From CAYXOX01 sp964466745 (GTDB lineage: Bacteria > Pseudomonadota > Alphaproteobacteria > Rhodobacterales > Rhodobacteraceae), in assembly GCA_964466745.1 (NCBI GenBank), contig CAYXOX010000033.1:1-24942 (forward strand): DNA of 24,942 bases, in the 5' to 3' direction. Shown here piece after piece: positions 15,103 to 22,853 of the stretch. Within the stretch, counting starts at the first letter, position 1; every line of letters begins with the position of its first letter. A program made the position numbers and the translations under genes. A model generated the notes under the pieces. It was not told the DNA's origin. It searched no databases and saw only the letters and a program-made list of their open reading frames with translations.

Positions 15103-15124
15103 CCGCCGCCCCCCGCAGCGGCGG
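15103..15124. terminator. Possible terminator hairpin between dehydratase and SDR genes
   Basis: CCGCCGC (15103-15109) pairs perfectly with GCGGCGG (15118-15124) across an eight-base loop, 14 bases after the dehydratase stop. No T-run follows. The remaining 210 bases up to the SDR stop show no gene. Confidence 0.3.
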
Positions 15125-15335
15125 CGCGGTTGCCCGGCCTGCGGGCGGTGCACGAGGTGCCAGGGCGCGGGTCGGACTGCGCCCCGGTTCCACGCGGCCC
15201 TGCCGGCAGCGGGGCGCTGCCTCGAGCATCCTGGGCACCAGCGCCGCTGCCGACGGGTTCGCGCAACCGCCGAGCGGTTCTGCATCCAGGAGCGGCCCGC
15301 GCGCAGCAGCGTTGCGCGCGCGGGAGGGAGCCGCG

Positions 15336-16115
15336 TCAGACGCCGATACCCGCGCTCAGACCGCCATCGATGAGGAAGTCCGCCCCGGTGGTGAAGCCGG
15401 CTTCATCGCTGCACAGGTAGGCGATGAGCGCGCTCGTCTCGGATACCTTGCCGACCCGGCCGATGGGATGCGCCGCGCCGAACTCCGCTATGGTTGCCTC
15501 GATGTCCTGCCCCGGGCCGGCAAGCTCCCGTGCGGCGAATTCGAGAAGCGGCGTACGTATGGAGCCGGGGCTGATGGAGTTCACGCGAATCCCGTCCTTC
15601 GCGCAGTCGACGGCCATGGCACGCGTCAGCGCGTGTATGGCCCCCTTGGTGGTGGCATAGGCGACGACGGCGTTCTGGTTGGCATGCCCCTGCACCGAGG
15701 AGACATGGACAATGGCGCCACCGCCGCCCGCCTTCAGGAGCGGATAGGCATGGTGCGACGTGAGAAAGCACGAGCGCAGGTTCACGGCGATGGTGCGATC
15801 CCACTCGGCGACGGTCGTCGTCTCGACGGTGCCGTAGGTCTGGATCGCGGCGGCGTTCACGAGGATGTCGAGGGTCGGCGTGGCGGCCCCGACCTCGGCG
15901 AAGAAGGCCGCCACGGAGGCGTCGTCCGAGACGTCCGCCTCGTGCACGGTCACCGGCAGATCCTGCGCCGTCTCGCGCGCGGCCGCGTTGATCGCCGGAT
16001 CGATCCCGGCGAAGAAGACCCGCGCGCCGTGGCGCGCAAGATGCAGGCCTGCATCGAGCCCGATGCCGCTGGTGCCGGTCACGGCGGCCGTCTTTCCGTT
16101 GAAATCGTAGGCCAT
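15336..16115 (-). CDS. SDR-family NAD(P)-dependent oxidoreductase
   Basis: A 259-aa classical short-chain dehydrogenase. The cofactor motif is TGTSGIG (13-19) and the NAAA motif is at 87-90. The catalytic set is Asn112, Ser140, Tyr153 and Lys157 (VHVSSVQG and AYATTKGA). It is the last gene of a minus-strand operon behind the two UxuA-family genes, with a 12-base gap and an AGGGGAGAGG ribosome site. In this context it could oxidise an imported sugar to its lactone, as XylB does in Caulobacter, or reduce a ketouronate to an aldonate, as UxuB does. The sequence does not decide. It is complete, with no missing key residue. Confidence 0.92.
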   Translation of the reverse strand: MAYDFNGKTAAVTGTSGIGLDAGLHLARHGARVFFAGIDPAINAAARETAQDLPVTVHEADVSDDASVAAFFAEVGAATPTLDILVNAAAIQTYGTVETTTVAEWDRTIAVNLRSCFLTSHHAYPLLKAGGGGAIVHVSSVQGHANQNAVVAYATTKGAIHALTRAMAVDCAKDGIRVNSISPGSIRTPLLEFAARELAGPGQDIEATIAEFGAAHPIGRVGKVSETSALIAYLCSDEAGFTTGADFLIDGGLSAGIGV

Positions 16116-16127
16116 TGCCCTCTCCCC

Positions 16128-17177
16128 TTATCCGGCGGCAAGCAGCGCCTTCATGTAGCCGATGGCGAAGGCCTTTCCCGCGTGCCAGGGTGCGGCGCAG
16201 GCCAGCTCGGGCGTATGGTCCGGGATCAGCACGCCGTCATAGCCGCTCTCTCGCAGAACGCGCACCATGCGGGCCATGTCGATATCGCCCTCGTCGATGA
16301 AGACCTCGTGGTAGTTCGGAACCTTGCCGCGCACGTTGCGGAAGTGAATGTATCCGATCCGGCCCTCGCGCGCGAATTCGGCGACGATTTCGTAGATGTC
16401 GCCCTCCGGCATTTCCTGCAGGCACCCAAGGCACAGCTCGGCCCTGTGCATGGGCGAGGTCGAGAAGCCGAAGGCGCGGCGATAGGCGTCGTGCGAGTTG
16501 ATGAGCTTGGCCGAAAGCCGGAGCGCGCCCATGGGCGGATCGTCGGGATGCGCGGCGAGCACGACGCCCGCCTCTTCGGCCACCGGCAGCATCTCCTGCA
16601 GGAAACGGGCATACCGATCCCAGATTTCCGCGTGGCTCACGGGCGGCTGAGTGCCCGGGCCCAGCGCGCCGCGGTAGGCCATGTTCCAGACCATGCCCTC
16701 CGGGATCGGCGATCCGGGATCGATCTGGGAGACGTCGAACCCGACCGACATCGCACCGCCGCGGGCGAAGGGGCCACGCACCCAGCCCCAGACACCCGTG
16801 ACGGAGAAGTTGTATCCGATGCAGGGCACACCGGCCTGCCCCGCGGCCCGCACGATGCCCTTGAGACGCTCGATCTGCTCGTCGCGGCGGGGGCCGTCCA
16901 GCAGCACGTCGTACCAGTGCGCGACCGCGAAGTTCTCGACCGCGGCCAGTTCGAGATCGAAGCGCGCGAGATCGGCCTTCAGACGGTGGAAGGTCTCGGC
17001 CGTCCAATCCTCCGCGCGGCTTGCGCCCCAGCTGTCGTCGGCCTCGTTCACGAGCTTGGGATCGGCCGAAAAATAGTCCTCCAGGTGGGCGACGATGTGG
17101 CTGACACCCAGTTGCTGCGCGAAGCGGTAGTGTTCGTCGTTCAGCATCTGGCGGTAGAGCCCCAGGCCGATCTTCAT
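16128..17177 (-). CDS. Divergent UxuA-family (mannonate dehydratase-like) TIM-barrel protein
   Basis: A 349-aa paralogue of the adjacent UxuA. The metal-binding positions of UxuA are kept: His210 in AAHPDDPP, Cys249 in RAELCLGC, His278 in GYIHFRNV and Asp320 in LIPDHTPE. His321 is also kept. The UxuA C-terminal signature PDHGH...NPGYSAIGRLKGL is replaced by PDHTPEL...KAFAIGYMKALL, so the Tyr conserved in true mannonate dehydratases aligns with Ala336. It is also about 54 residues shorter. A related but different dehydratase or isomerase substrate is likely. The start ATG 17177 overlaps the uxuA stop (ATGA), so the pair is translationally coupled. Family membership is confident, the reaction is not. 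Confidence 0.85.
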   Translation of the reverse strand: MKIGLGLYRQMLNDEHYRFAQQLGVSHIVAHLEDYFSADPKLVNEADDSWGASRAEDWTAETFHRLKADLARFDLELAAVENFAVAHWYDVLLDGPRRDEQIERLKGIVRAAGQAGVPCIGYNFSVTGVWGWVRGPFARGGAMSVGFDVSQIDPGSPIPEGMVWNMAYRGALGPGTQPPVSHAEIWDRYARFLQEMLPVAEEAGVVLAAHPDDPPMGALRLSAKLINSHDAYRRAFGFSTSPMHRAELCLGCLQEMPEGDIYEIVAEFAREGRIGYIHFRNVRGKVPNYHEVFIDEGDIDMARMVRVLRESGYDGVLIPDHTPELACAAPWHAGKAFAIGYMKALLAAG

Positions 17178-18385
17178 GGCTGCTTCCCCTCTTCGGCCCT
17201 GCCGCCGGCCGCCCTCGGCCCGCGCAGGGCACGTGCGACCCCCCGCAGCTCCGCGAGGCCCTTCAGCCGGCCGATGGCCGAGTATCCGGGGTTCGTCTTC
17301 TTGCCGATATCGTCGAGCAGCAGATGCCCGTGGTCGGGGCGCATGGGGATCTCGGCATCCGCCCGCCCCTCGACCGTCCGGCGGTCTTCTTCCTCGTGAA
17401 GCGCGGCGATCAGGGCGACCATGTCGACGTCGCCGTCGAGGTGATCGGATTCGGTGAATGCCCCTGACGGCTCCAACAGCACGTTCCGCAGGTGCACGAA
17501 GTGGATGCGCGGCGCGAAGGCGCGCGCCATTGCGAGCACATCGTTGTCGGGGCGGGAGCCCAGCGAGCCGGCGCAAAGGGTGATACCGTTGGCGAGCGGC
17601 GGCACCGCCTCGAAAAGGCGCGCGTAGTCATCGGCCGTGCTGACGACGCGCGGCAGGCCGAAGAGCGAGATCGGCGGGTCGTCGGGATGCAGGCAGAGCC
17701 TGGCACCAACCTCCTCGGCCGCCGGGACGACCTGCCGGAGGAATTCGATCAGGGTTGAGCGGAGATCATCGTCGCTCATTCCGTGGTAGCGCGCGATAGC
17801 GGCCCGGATGTCCTCCCTGCCGTGCGAGAGTTCCGAGCCGGGCAGGCCGGCGATGATCGTGCGCTCGAGGGTCTGCGCGTCTTCCGAGGTCATCGCGGCT
17901 AAGCGCGCCTCCGCGGCACCGACGGTCGCCGCGTCGTAATCGGCAGCTGCATCGGCTCGCTGCAGGACGAAGAGATCGTAGGCCGCGAACTCCACGGGAT
18001 CGAAGCGCAGCGCCAGCCCGCCACGGGCGGTGCGGTAGCGCAGGTCGGTGCGCGTCCAGTCCACCACCGGCATGAAATTGTAGCAGATCGTCTTCACCCC
18101 GCAGGAAGCGAGATTGCGCATCGTTTCGATCCAGGCCTCGACATGAGTGCGCGCGTCCGCACCGCCCAGCTTGACCGCCGGATGCACCGGAATGCTCTCC
18201 ACCACCGACCACTCGAAGCCGGCGCCCTCGATCATCGCCTTGCGCGCCTCGATCCGCTCGCGCGTCCAGACCTCGCCGCGGTAGGTGTCGTGCAGGGCGG
18301 ACACGATCCCGGCCGCGCCGGCCTGCCGCACGGCATCCAGCGTCACCGGATCGTCGGGCCCGAACCAACGCCAAGCTTCCTGCAC
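17174..18385 (-). CDS. uxuA: D-mannonate dehydratase
   Basis: UxuA removes water from D-mannonate to give 2-keto-3-deoxygluconate in the hexuronate pathway. The 403-aa product matches E. coli UxuA closely by recall: WRWFGPDDPVTL at the start, CYNFMPVVDWTRTDL (101-115), HPDDPP (233-238) and PDHGHLLLDDIGKKTNPGYS (350-369). Metal ligands His233, Cys271, His298 and Asp351 and the conserved His352 and Tyr368 are present. The start is taken as GTG 18385 because GGAGG lies six bases upstream and the N-terminus then aligns with E. coli. The ATG at 18391 touches the ribosome site directly. It is first in a three-gene minus-strand operon and divergent from the FadR-type regulator. Confidence 0.95.
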   Translation of the reverse strand: MQEAWRWFGPDDPVTLDAVRQAGAAGIVSALHDTYRGEVWTRERIEARKAMIEGAGFEWSVVESIPVHPAVKLGGADARTHVEAWIETMRNLASCGVKTICYNFMPVVDWTRTDLRYRTARGGLALRFDPVEFAAYDLFVLQRADAAADYDAATVGAAEARLAAMTSEDAQTLERTIIAGLPGSELSHGREDIRAAIARYHGMSDDDLRSTLIEFLRQVVPAAEEVGARLCLHPDDPPISLFGLPRVVSTADDYARLFEAVPPLANGITLCAGSLGSRPDNDVLAMARAFAPRIHFVHLRNVLLEPSGAFTESDHLDGDVDMVALIAALHEEEDRRTVEGRADAEIPMRPDHGHLLLDDIGKKTNPGYSAIGRLKGLAELRGVARALRGPRAAGGRAEEGKQP

Positions 18386-18443
18386 CTGCATCCTCCCCTT
18401 GCGTCTCACGGTTGTGCCGTCGCGGCGTCCGGCTTTCAAGCTA

Positions 18444-18455
18444 TTTGTTGGGCCA
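18444..18455 (+). promoter_or_regulatory. Putative regulator operator, copy A
   Basis: TTTGTTGGGCCA, with palindromic core TTGGGCCAA (18448-18456), lies about 60 bases upstream of uxuA. The same element occurs inverted at copy B (18550-18561). The symmetric TTGG-N-CCAA core resembles sites of FadR-subfamily GntR regulators. Binding is inferred. Confidence 0.5.
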
Positions 18456-18549
18456 ATGGGCCCGGCTTCTGTTCGGCAGCGGCGAGCTTCGCGCGAAAAC
18501 CACCCATTTGCGGCCTTGCGTTCCGCCTCGATTCGCGAGAATGCTTTTC

Positions 18550-18561
18550 TGGTCCAACAAA
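18550..18561 (-). promoter_or_regulatory. Putative regulator operator, copy B (inverted)
   Basis: On the minus strand this reads TTTGTTGGACCA, differing from copy A at one base. It ends about nine bases before the regulator's ATG and touches its ribosome site, which suggests negative autoregulation. Confidence 0.5.
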
Positions 18562-18570
18562 AGGTGGCCC

Positions 18571-19272
18571 ATGCCGGTCTCGACCTCCGCGCTTTCAGAA
18601 GGTGGCACCAGTGCCGTGGACGCGCTGGTCCAACAGATCCGGCAGTACATCCAGGATCACCACCTTGGCGTGGGCGACAACCTGCCTTCCGAGCGGGAAC
18701 TCGGCGAGAGATTCGATGCCGCGCGCAACACGGTGCGCGAGGCCATCCGCATCCTGAAGGCCTACGGGGTCGTCGAGGTGCGCCCGAAGGTGGGCGCCGT
18801 GATCGTGGACCGGCACATGGACGCGGTGCTCGATCTCTTCTCGTTCCAGATCAATCTCTCGCGCGAGAGCTTTCTCGACATCCAGGGCTTCCGGCGCCTG
18901 ATCGAGGTCGGTGCCGTGGATGCCGTCTTCGCCGGCATCACGCCCGAGGGGGTTGCCGAACTGGAGGCCATAAACGTCGCCATGCTCGGCGCAGGCTCGG
19001 TGGCGGACGCGGCGCAGGCCGATTTCGAATTCCACCGCACCATGCTGGGATTCGCAGGCAACAAGACGCTCGTGGGCGTCTATCGCACCATGAAGCCCAT
19101 CATCCGGCGGCTCATGGAAACGGGCAAGGAGACCGACGGGCTGGAGGGCGCCTTCGAGACTCACCTCGAGATCCTCGATGCCCTGCGCAGGAGGGATCGC
19201 CTCGCCTTCCAGTACCTGATGGACCGGCACCTCGACCACGGCCTGAAATACATCGACGGGGCGGTGCGATGA
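18571..19272 (+). CDS. GntR/FadR-family transcriptional regulator
   Basis: A 233-aa regulator with a GntR winged helix (about 14-75: LGVGDNLPSERELGERFDAA, then NTVREAIRILKAYG). It has an FCD C-terminal domain (about 90-220) with the acidic/histidine metal-site pattern in ADFEFHRTML, FETHLEILDAL and YLMDRHLDHG. Relatives such as UxuR, ExuR and LldR sense sugar acids or carboxylates. The start ATG 18571 follows AAGGTGG; upstream in-frame ATGs at 18412 and 18541 would add unconserved residues across operator copy B. It is divergent from uxuA and 62 bases upstream of the transporter genes, so it most likely controls both units. Confidence 0.93.
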   Translation: MPVSTSALSEGGTSAVDALVQQIRQYIQDHHLGVGDNLPSERELGERFDAARNTVREAIRILKAYGVVEVRPKVGAVIVDRHMDAVLDLFSFQINLSRESFLDIQGFRRLIEVGAVDAVFAGITPEGVAELEAINVAMLGAGSVADAAQADFEFHRTMLGFAGNKTLVGVYRTMKPIIRRLMETGKETDGLEGAFETHLEILDALRRRDRLAFQYLMDRHLDHGLKYIDGAVR

Positions 19273-19334
19273 CCCTGCGCGTCACTCGCGCCGCCGGAAA
19301 GAAACGAACCCAACTGTTCCAAGGGAGGAAACCC

Positions 19335-20294
19335 ATGAAACTCGCAAGACTTCTCGGCCCAGCGGCACTCGCCCTCGGCCTCTCCGCGCCGATGGCCTCG
19401 GCGCAGGATCTCACCGTCGCCAGCGTCGTTTTCCAGCAGGACCAGTTCTTCCGCACCATCCAGATGGGGATGAACGCGGCCGCCGACGCCGCGGGGGTGA
19501 CGCTGCTCGAAGGCAACTCGGATTCGCAGCCCGACAAGGAGATCAGCCTGATCGACACCTACATCGCGCGCGGTGTCGATGCGATCGTGATCTCGCCCGT
19601 CTCGGCGGTGGCCTCGATCCCGGCACTGGCCCGCGCCAAGGACCGCGGCATCCAGATCGTCACCTACAACTCGACGATCGAGGATGCGAGCATCCCCGTC
19701 TCCTACCTCAACTCGCAGCAGCGCGACCTCGGCAACACCACCGGCGCGATGGCCGCCGACTTCATCCGCGACACGCTGGGCGGCGAGGCCAATGTCGCCA
19801 CCCTCGGCTTCCGGGCGCTCCTGCCCGAGATCTCGGCCGACAGGGTCGACGGCTTCATCGAGATGGCCGAAGAGGGCGGCACCCTCAACATCGTCTCGCA
19901 GCAGGATGCGTGGCTGGCCGAGGACGCGGTGCGCGTCGCGGGCGACATCATCACCGCGAACCCCGATCTCAACCTGATCTACGCGGCCAACGAAGGCGGC
20001 ACCGTGGGCGCCGTGCAAGCCGTGCGCAACGCGGGCAAGCAGGGCGAGATATTCGTGTTCGGCGTCGATGGCACCGAGCAGCTCGTCAGCTTCCTGCTCG
20101 ATGGCGACAACGTGCTCCAGGCGGTCACCGCCCAGCAGCCCTACGTCATGGGCCAGATGGCGGTCGAGGCGGCAATCGCCGCCGCCCGGGGCGAGGAAGT
20201 GGAGGAGACGGTGATCGTGCCGGTGCTCGGCCTTTCCCGCACCGACCGCGCCGCCGTCGTGGACTTCCAGGAGTACCTGCGCTCGCTCAACTGA
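19335..20294 (+). CDS. Sugar ABC transporter periplasmic binding protein (RbsB-like)
   Basis: A 319-aa secreted receptor of the Peripla_BP_4 class. The signal peptide is residues 1-23, ending ASA before QDLTVASVVF. The mature part shows the ribose/xylose-binding pattern: QMGMNAAADAAGVTLLEGNS, IARGVDAIVISPVS, YAANEGGTVGAVQAVRNAGK and FVFGVDGTEQ. The start ATG 19335 has GGGAGG just upstream. It is the first transporter gene and is separated from the ATPase gene by an 11-bp hairpin that likely favours higher expression of this protein. The ligand cannot be read; a pentose, hexose or sugar acid fits the locus. Confidence 0.95.
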   Translation: MKLARLLGPAALALGLSAPMASAQDLTVASVVFQQDQFFRTIQMGMNAAADAAGVTLLEGNSDSQPDKEISLIDTYIARGVDAIVISPVSAVASIPALARAKDRGIQIVTYNSTIEDASIPVSYLNSQQRDLGNTTGAMAADFIRDTLGGEANVATLGFRALLPEISADRVDGFIEMAEEGGTLNIVSQQDAWLAEDAVRVAGDIITANPDLNLIYAANEGGTVGAVQAVRNAGKQGEIFVFGVDGTEQLVSFLLDGDNVLQAVTAQQPYVMGQMAVEAAIAAARGEEVEETVIVPVLGLSRTDRAAVVDFQEYLRSLN

Positions 20295-20316
20295 GACGCG
20301 CGCGGAAACCTGACAG

Positions 20317-20341
20317 GAGGCGCCGGGCAACCCGGCGCCTC
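20317..20341 (+). terminator. Intercistronic hairpin (attenuator or mRNA stabiliser) after the binding-protein gene
   Basis: A perfect 11-bp stem GAGGCGCCGGG (20317-20327), loop CAA, CCCGGCGCCTC (20331-20341), followed by TTCC. It sits 22 bases after the binding-protein stop and 37 before the ATPase start. Such hairpins often protect the binding-protein mRNA and reduce downstream expression. Confidence 0.65.
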
Positions 20342-20378
20342 TTCCACGCACCGCTCCCCCCGCCACGAGGATCCGACG

Positions 20379-21878
20379 ATGGCCACCGTCGAAGTGCGCG
20401 ATCTGTCCAAGAACTACGGCGCCGTGAAGGCGCTCGAGGGCGTCACGCATCGTTTCGAGGCGGGGCGCATCCATGCGCTCATGGGCAAGAACGGCTCGGG
20501 CAAGTCGACGCTCGTGAAGATGCTCAGCGGCGTGGTTCGACCGAGCCGCGGCGAGATCCTGCTCAACGGCGCGCCGGTCTCGTTTCGCGGCCCGGTGGAT
20601 GCCTTTGCCCGGGGGATCGTGACCGTCCACCAGGAGCTGAGCCTCGTGCCCGAGCTCTCGGTGGCCGAGAACGTGTTTCTCGGCCGGCTGCCCATGGCGA
20701 GGACGGCGGGCATCACGCGGATCGACTGGCCCGCGATGCGCCGGCAGACCCGAGCCCTGCTTGAAAGGATGGGCCTCGATTTCGACCCGGACGTGCCCGT
20801 CTCGCGCCTCAGCGTTGGCCAGCAGCAGACCGTCGAGATCGCCAAGGCGATGTCGTTCGACCCGGCGCTGCTGCTCCTCGACGAACCTACCTCGGCCCTC
20901 GCCTCCAAGGAGGTCGCGATGCTGTTCGAGCTTCTGCGCGTGCTGCGCGCGCAGGGGGTCACGATGATGTACATCTCACACCGCATGAGCGAGCTCGCCG
21001 AGATCGCCGACACGGTGACGGTCCTGCGCGACGGGCGCCTCGTGGGCGCAGTCGAGATGAGCCACTCCACCAATGACGAGATCATCGACATGATGTTCGG
21101 CAGCGTCGCGCGGGCCACGCGCCCGGCGCGGACAGCCGGCCATGCAGAGCGCCCGCCCGTGCTGGAGGTGCGCGGCCTCACGCGGGAACCCGCCTTCCGG
21201 GACGTCTCGTTTTCACTCGCGCCCGGCGAGGTGCTGGGCATCGCCGGGATGCTGGGCGCCGGGCGCACCGAACTGCTGCGCACGATCTTCGGGGCCGAAA
21301 AGCCGGATCGCGGCGAGATCGTCGTCGAGGGGCAGGTCGTGCCGCGCCCCGAACCCCGGCTGATGACATCCCTCGGGCTTGGCTACACTCCCGAGAACCG
21401 CAAGGAGGAGGGCCTGATCCAGGCCCACTCCATCCACGCCAACCTTTCTCTGGCCAACCTGCGCCGCAACGCGCCGCGCGGTATCGTGACGGAGCGGGCC
21501 GAGGCACCGGCCGTCGCGCGGCAGGTCGCGCATCTGGAGATCAAGGTCGACAGCGCGGCCGACCCGGTTTCCTCGCTCTCGGGCGGAAACCAGCAGAAGG
21601 TCGTGATCGGCAACTGGCTCAATACCGACCCCAAGATCCTTTTCTACGACGAGCCGAGCCGCGGCGTGGACGTGAACGCAAAGCAGCAGATCTTCCGCAT
21701 CATCTGGGAGCAGGCCGAGCGCGGTGTGGCCGCCGTGTTCGTCTCGACCGAACTCGAGGAGGTGCTCGAGGTATGCGACCGCATCCTCGTGATGCGCGAA
21801 GGCAGTATCGTGGGCACGCTCGACCCCGCTCGGACGACGCTCGCCCAGCTGTATGCCGCCTGCATGGAAGGTTCGTGA
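20379..21878 (+). CDS. Sugar ABC transporter ATP-binding protein (RbsA-like)
   Basis: A 499-aa duplicated ATPase of the RbsA/MglA/XylG type. The first domain has Walker A GKNGSGKST (36-44), signature LSVGQQQ (144-150), Walker B LLLLDEP (164-170) and switch His201. The second domain, from about residue 257, has the degenerate Walker A GMLGAGRTEL, signature LSGGNQQK and Walker B ILFYDEPSRGVD, as usual in this subfamily. This degeneracy is normal, not damage. The stop overlaps the permease start by one base (TGATG), so the two are coupled. Confidence 0.96.
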   Translation: MATVEVRDLSKNYGAVKALEGVTHRFEAGRIHALMGKNGSGKSTLVKMLSGVVRPSRGEILLNGAPVSFRGPVDAFARGIVTVHQELSLVPELSVAENVFLGRLPMARTAGITRIDWPAMRRQTRALLERMGLDFDPDVPVSRLSVGQQQTVEIAKAMSFDPALLLLDEPTSALASKEVAMLFELLRVLRAQGVTMMYISHRMSELAEIADTVTVLRDGRLVGAVEMSHSTNDEIIDMMFGSVARATRPARTAGHAERPPVLEVRGLTREPAFRDVSFSLAPGEVLGIAGMLGAGRTELLRTIFGAEKPDRGEIVVEGQVVPRPEPRLMTSLGLGYTPENRKEEGLIQAHSIHANLSLANLRRNAPRGIVTERAEAPAVARQVAHLEIKVDSAADPVSSLSGGNQQKVVIGNWLNTDPKILFYDEPSRGVDVNAKQQIFRIIWEQAERGVAAVFVSTELEEVLEVCDRILVMREGSIVGTLDPARTTLAQLYAACMEGS

Positions 21879-22840
21879 TGACAACCGCCGCACGCCTGTT
21901 CCGCCGCTACCCGATGGAGATCATCCTCGTGGGGATGTATCTCTACCTCGTCTTCGCGGCCCCCGGCTTCGCCACCGTCGACAACCAGCTCAACATCCTG
22001 CGCAACATCACGATGATGGGCATCATCGCCTTCGGGATGACGATGGTGATCATCTCGGGTGAAATCGATCTGTCGGTGGGCTCGGGTGTGGCGTTCTCGG
22101 GCTGCCTGACAGCCTGGGTCACCCGCGAGCTTTCGCCGTTTCTCGGCCCCTATCCCTCGATCGCGCTCGGGGCCCTCGCGGCGATGGTCTCGCTCTTCAT
22201 GATCGGCGTGTTCACCGGCAAGCTGCGCCAGCACTTCAACATGCCGACCTTCATCACCACGCTCGGCCTGCTCACCGTGCTTTCGGGCGCGGCGAACCTC
22301 ATCACCGACGGCTTCCCGATCACCAGCTTCCCCTACCAGTTCAGCTTTCTCGGCTCGGGTTTTCTCTTCGGGATTCCCTTCCCCGTCTACATCTTCGTGG
22401 CCGTGTTCGGGTTCGTCTACTTCCTGATGAACTTCACCAGCTTCGGGCGCGCGCTCTACGCCGTGGGCGGAAATCTCGAGGCGGCGCGGCTCTCGGGCAT
22501 CGACGTGTGGAAGACCAAGACGCTCGCGCTCGCGATCACCGGCGTCTTCACCGCCATCGCGGGGGTTCTGATCGCCTCGCAGATTCTCTCCGGCAGCGCC
22601 AGCGCCGCGCGCGGATGGGAGCTCAACGTGATCTCGGCGGTCATCATCGGCGGCACCAGCCTCTTCGGCGGCAAGGGCACGATCCGTGGAACGCTGATCG
22701 GCGTGCTGTTCCTCGGTGTCATCGTCAACGGAATGACGTTGCTCAACGTGAGCGAATACTGGCAACTCGTGGTACGAGGCGGGCTCATCATCGGCGCGGT
22801 GCTGATGAATCACATGCTCGATACCCGAACGCGGCACTGA
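21878..22840 (+). CDS. Sugar ABC transporter permease (RbsC-like)
   Basis: A 320-aa inner-membrane permease of the BPD_transp_2 family with about eight to ten helices. Conserved pieces are MVIISGEIDLSVGSGVAFSG, GNLEAARLSGIDVWKTK (the ATPase-contact loop) and VIIGGTSLFGGKGTIRGTLI. The start ATG 21878 uses the last base of the ATPase stop. It probably forms a homodimer, since there is only one permease gene. The SMP-30 gene begins 13 bases later. Confidence 0.96.
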   Translation: MTTAARLFRRYPMEIILVGMYLYLVFAAPGFATVDNQLNILRNITMMGIIAFGMTMVIISGEIDLSVGSGVAFSGCLTAWVTRELSPFLGPYPSIALGALAAMVSLFMIGVFTGKLRQHFNMPTFITTLGLLTVLSGAANLITDGFPITSFPYQFSFLGSGFLFGIPFPVYIFVAVFGFVYFLMNFTSFGRALYAVGGNLEAARLSGIDVWKTKTLALAITGVFTAIAGVLIASQILSGSASAARGWELNVISAVIIGGTSLFGGKGTIRGTLIGVLFLGVIVNGMTLLNVSEYWQLVVRGGLIIGAVLMNHMLDTRTRH

Positions 22841-22853
22841 CTGGAGAAAACGG

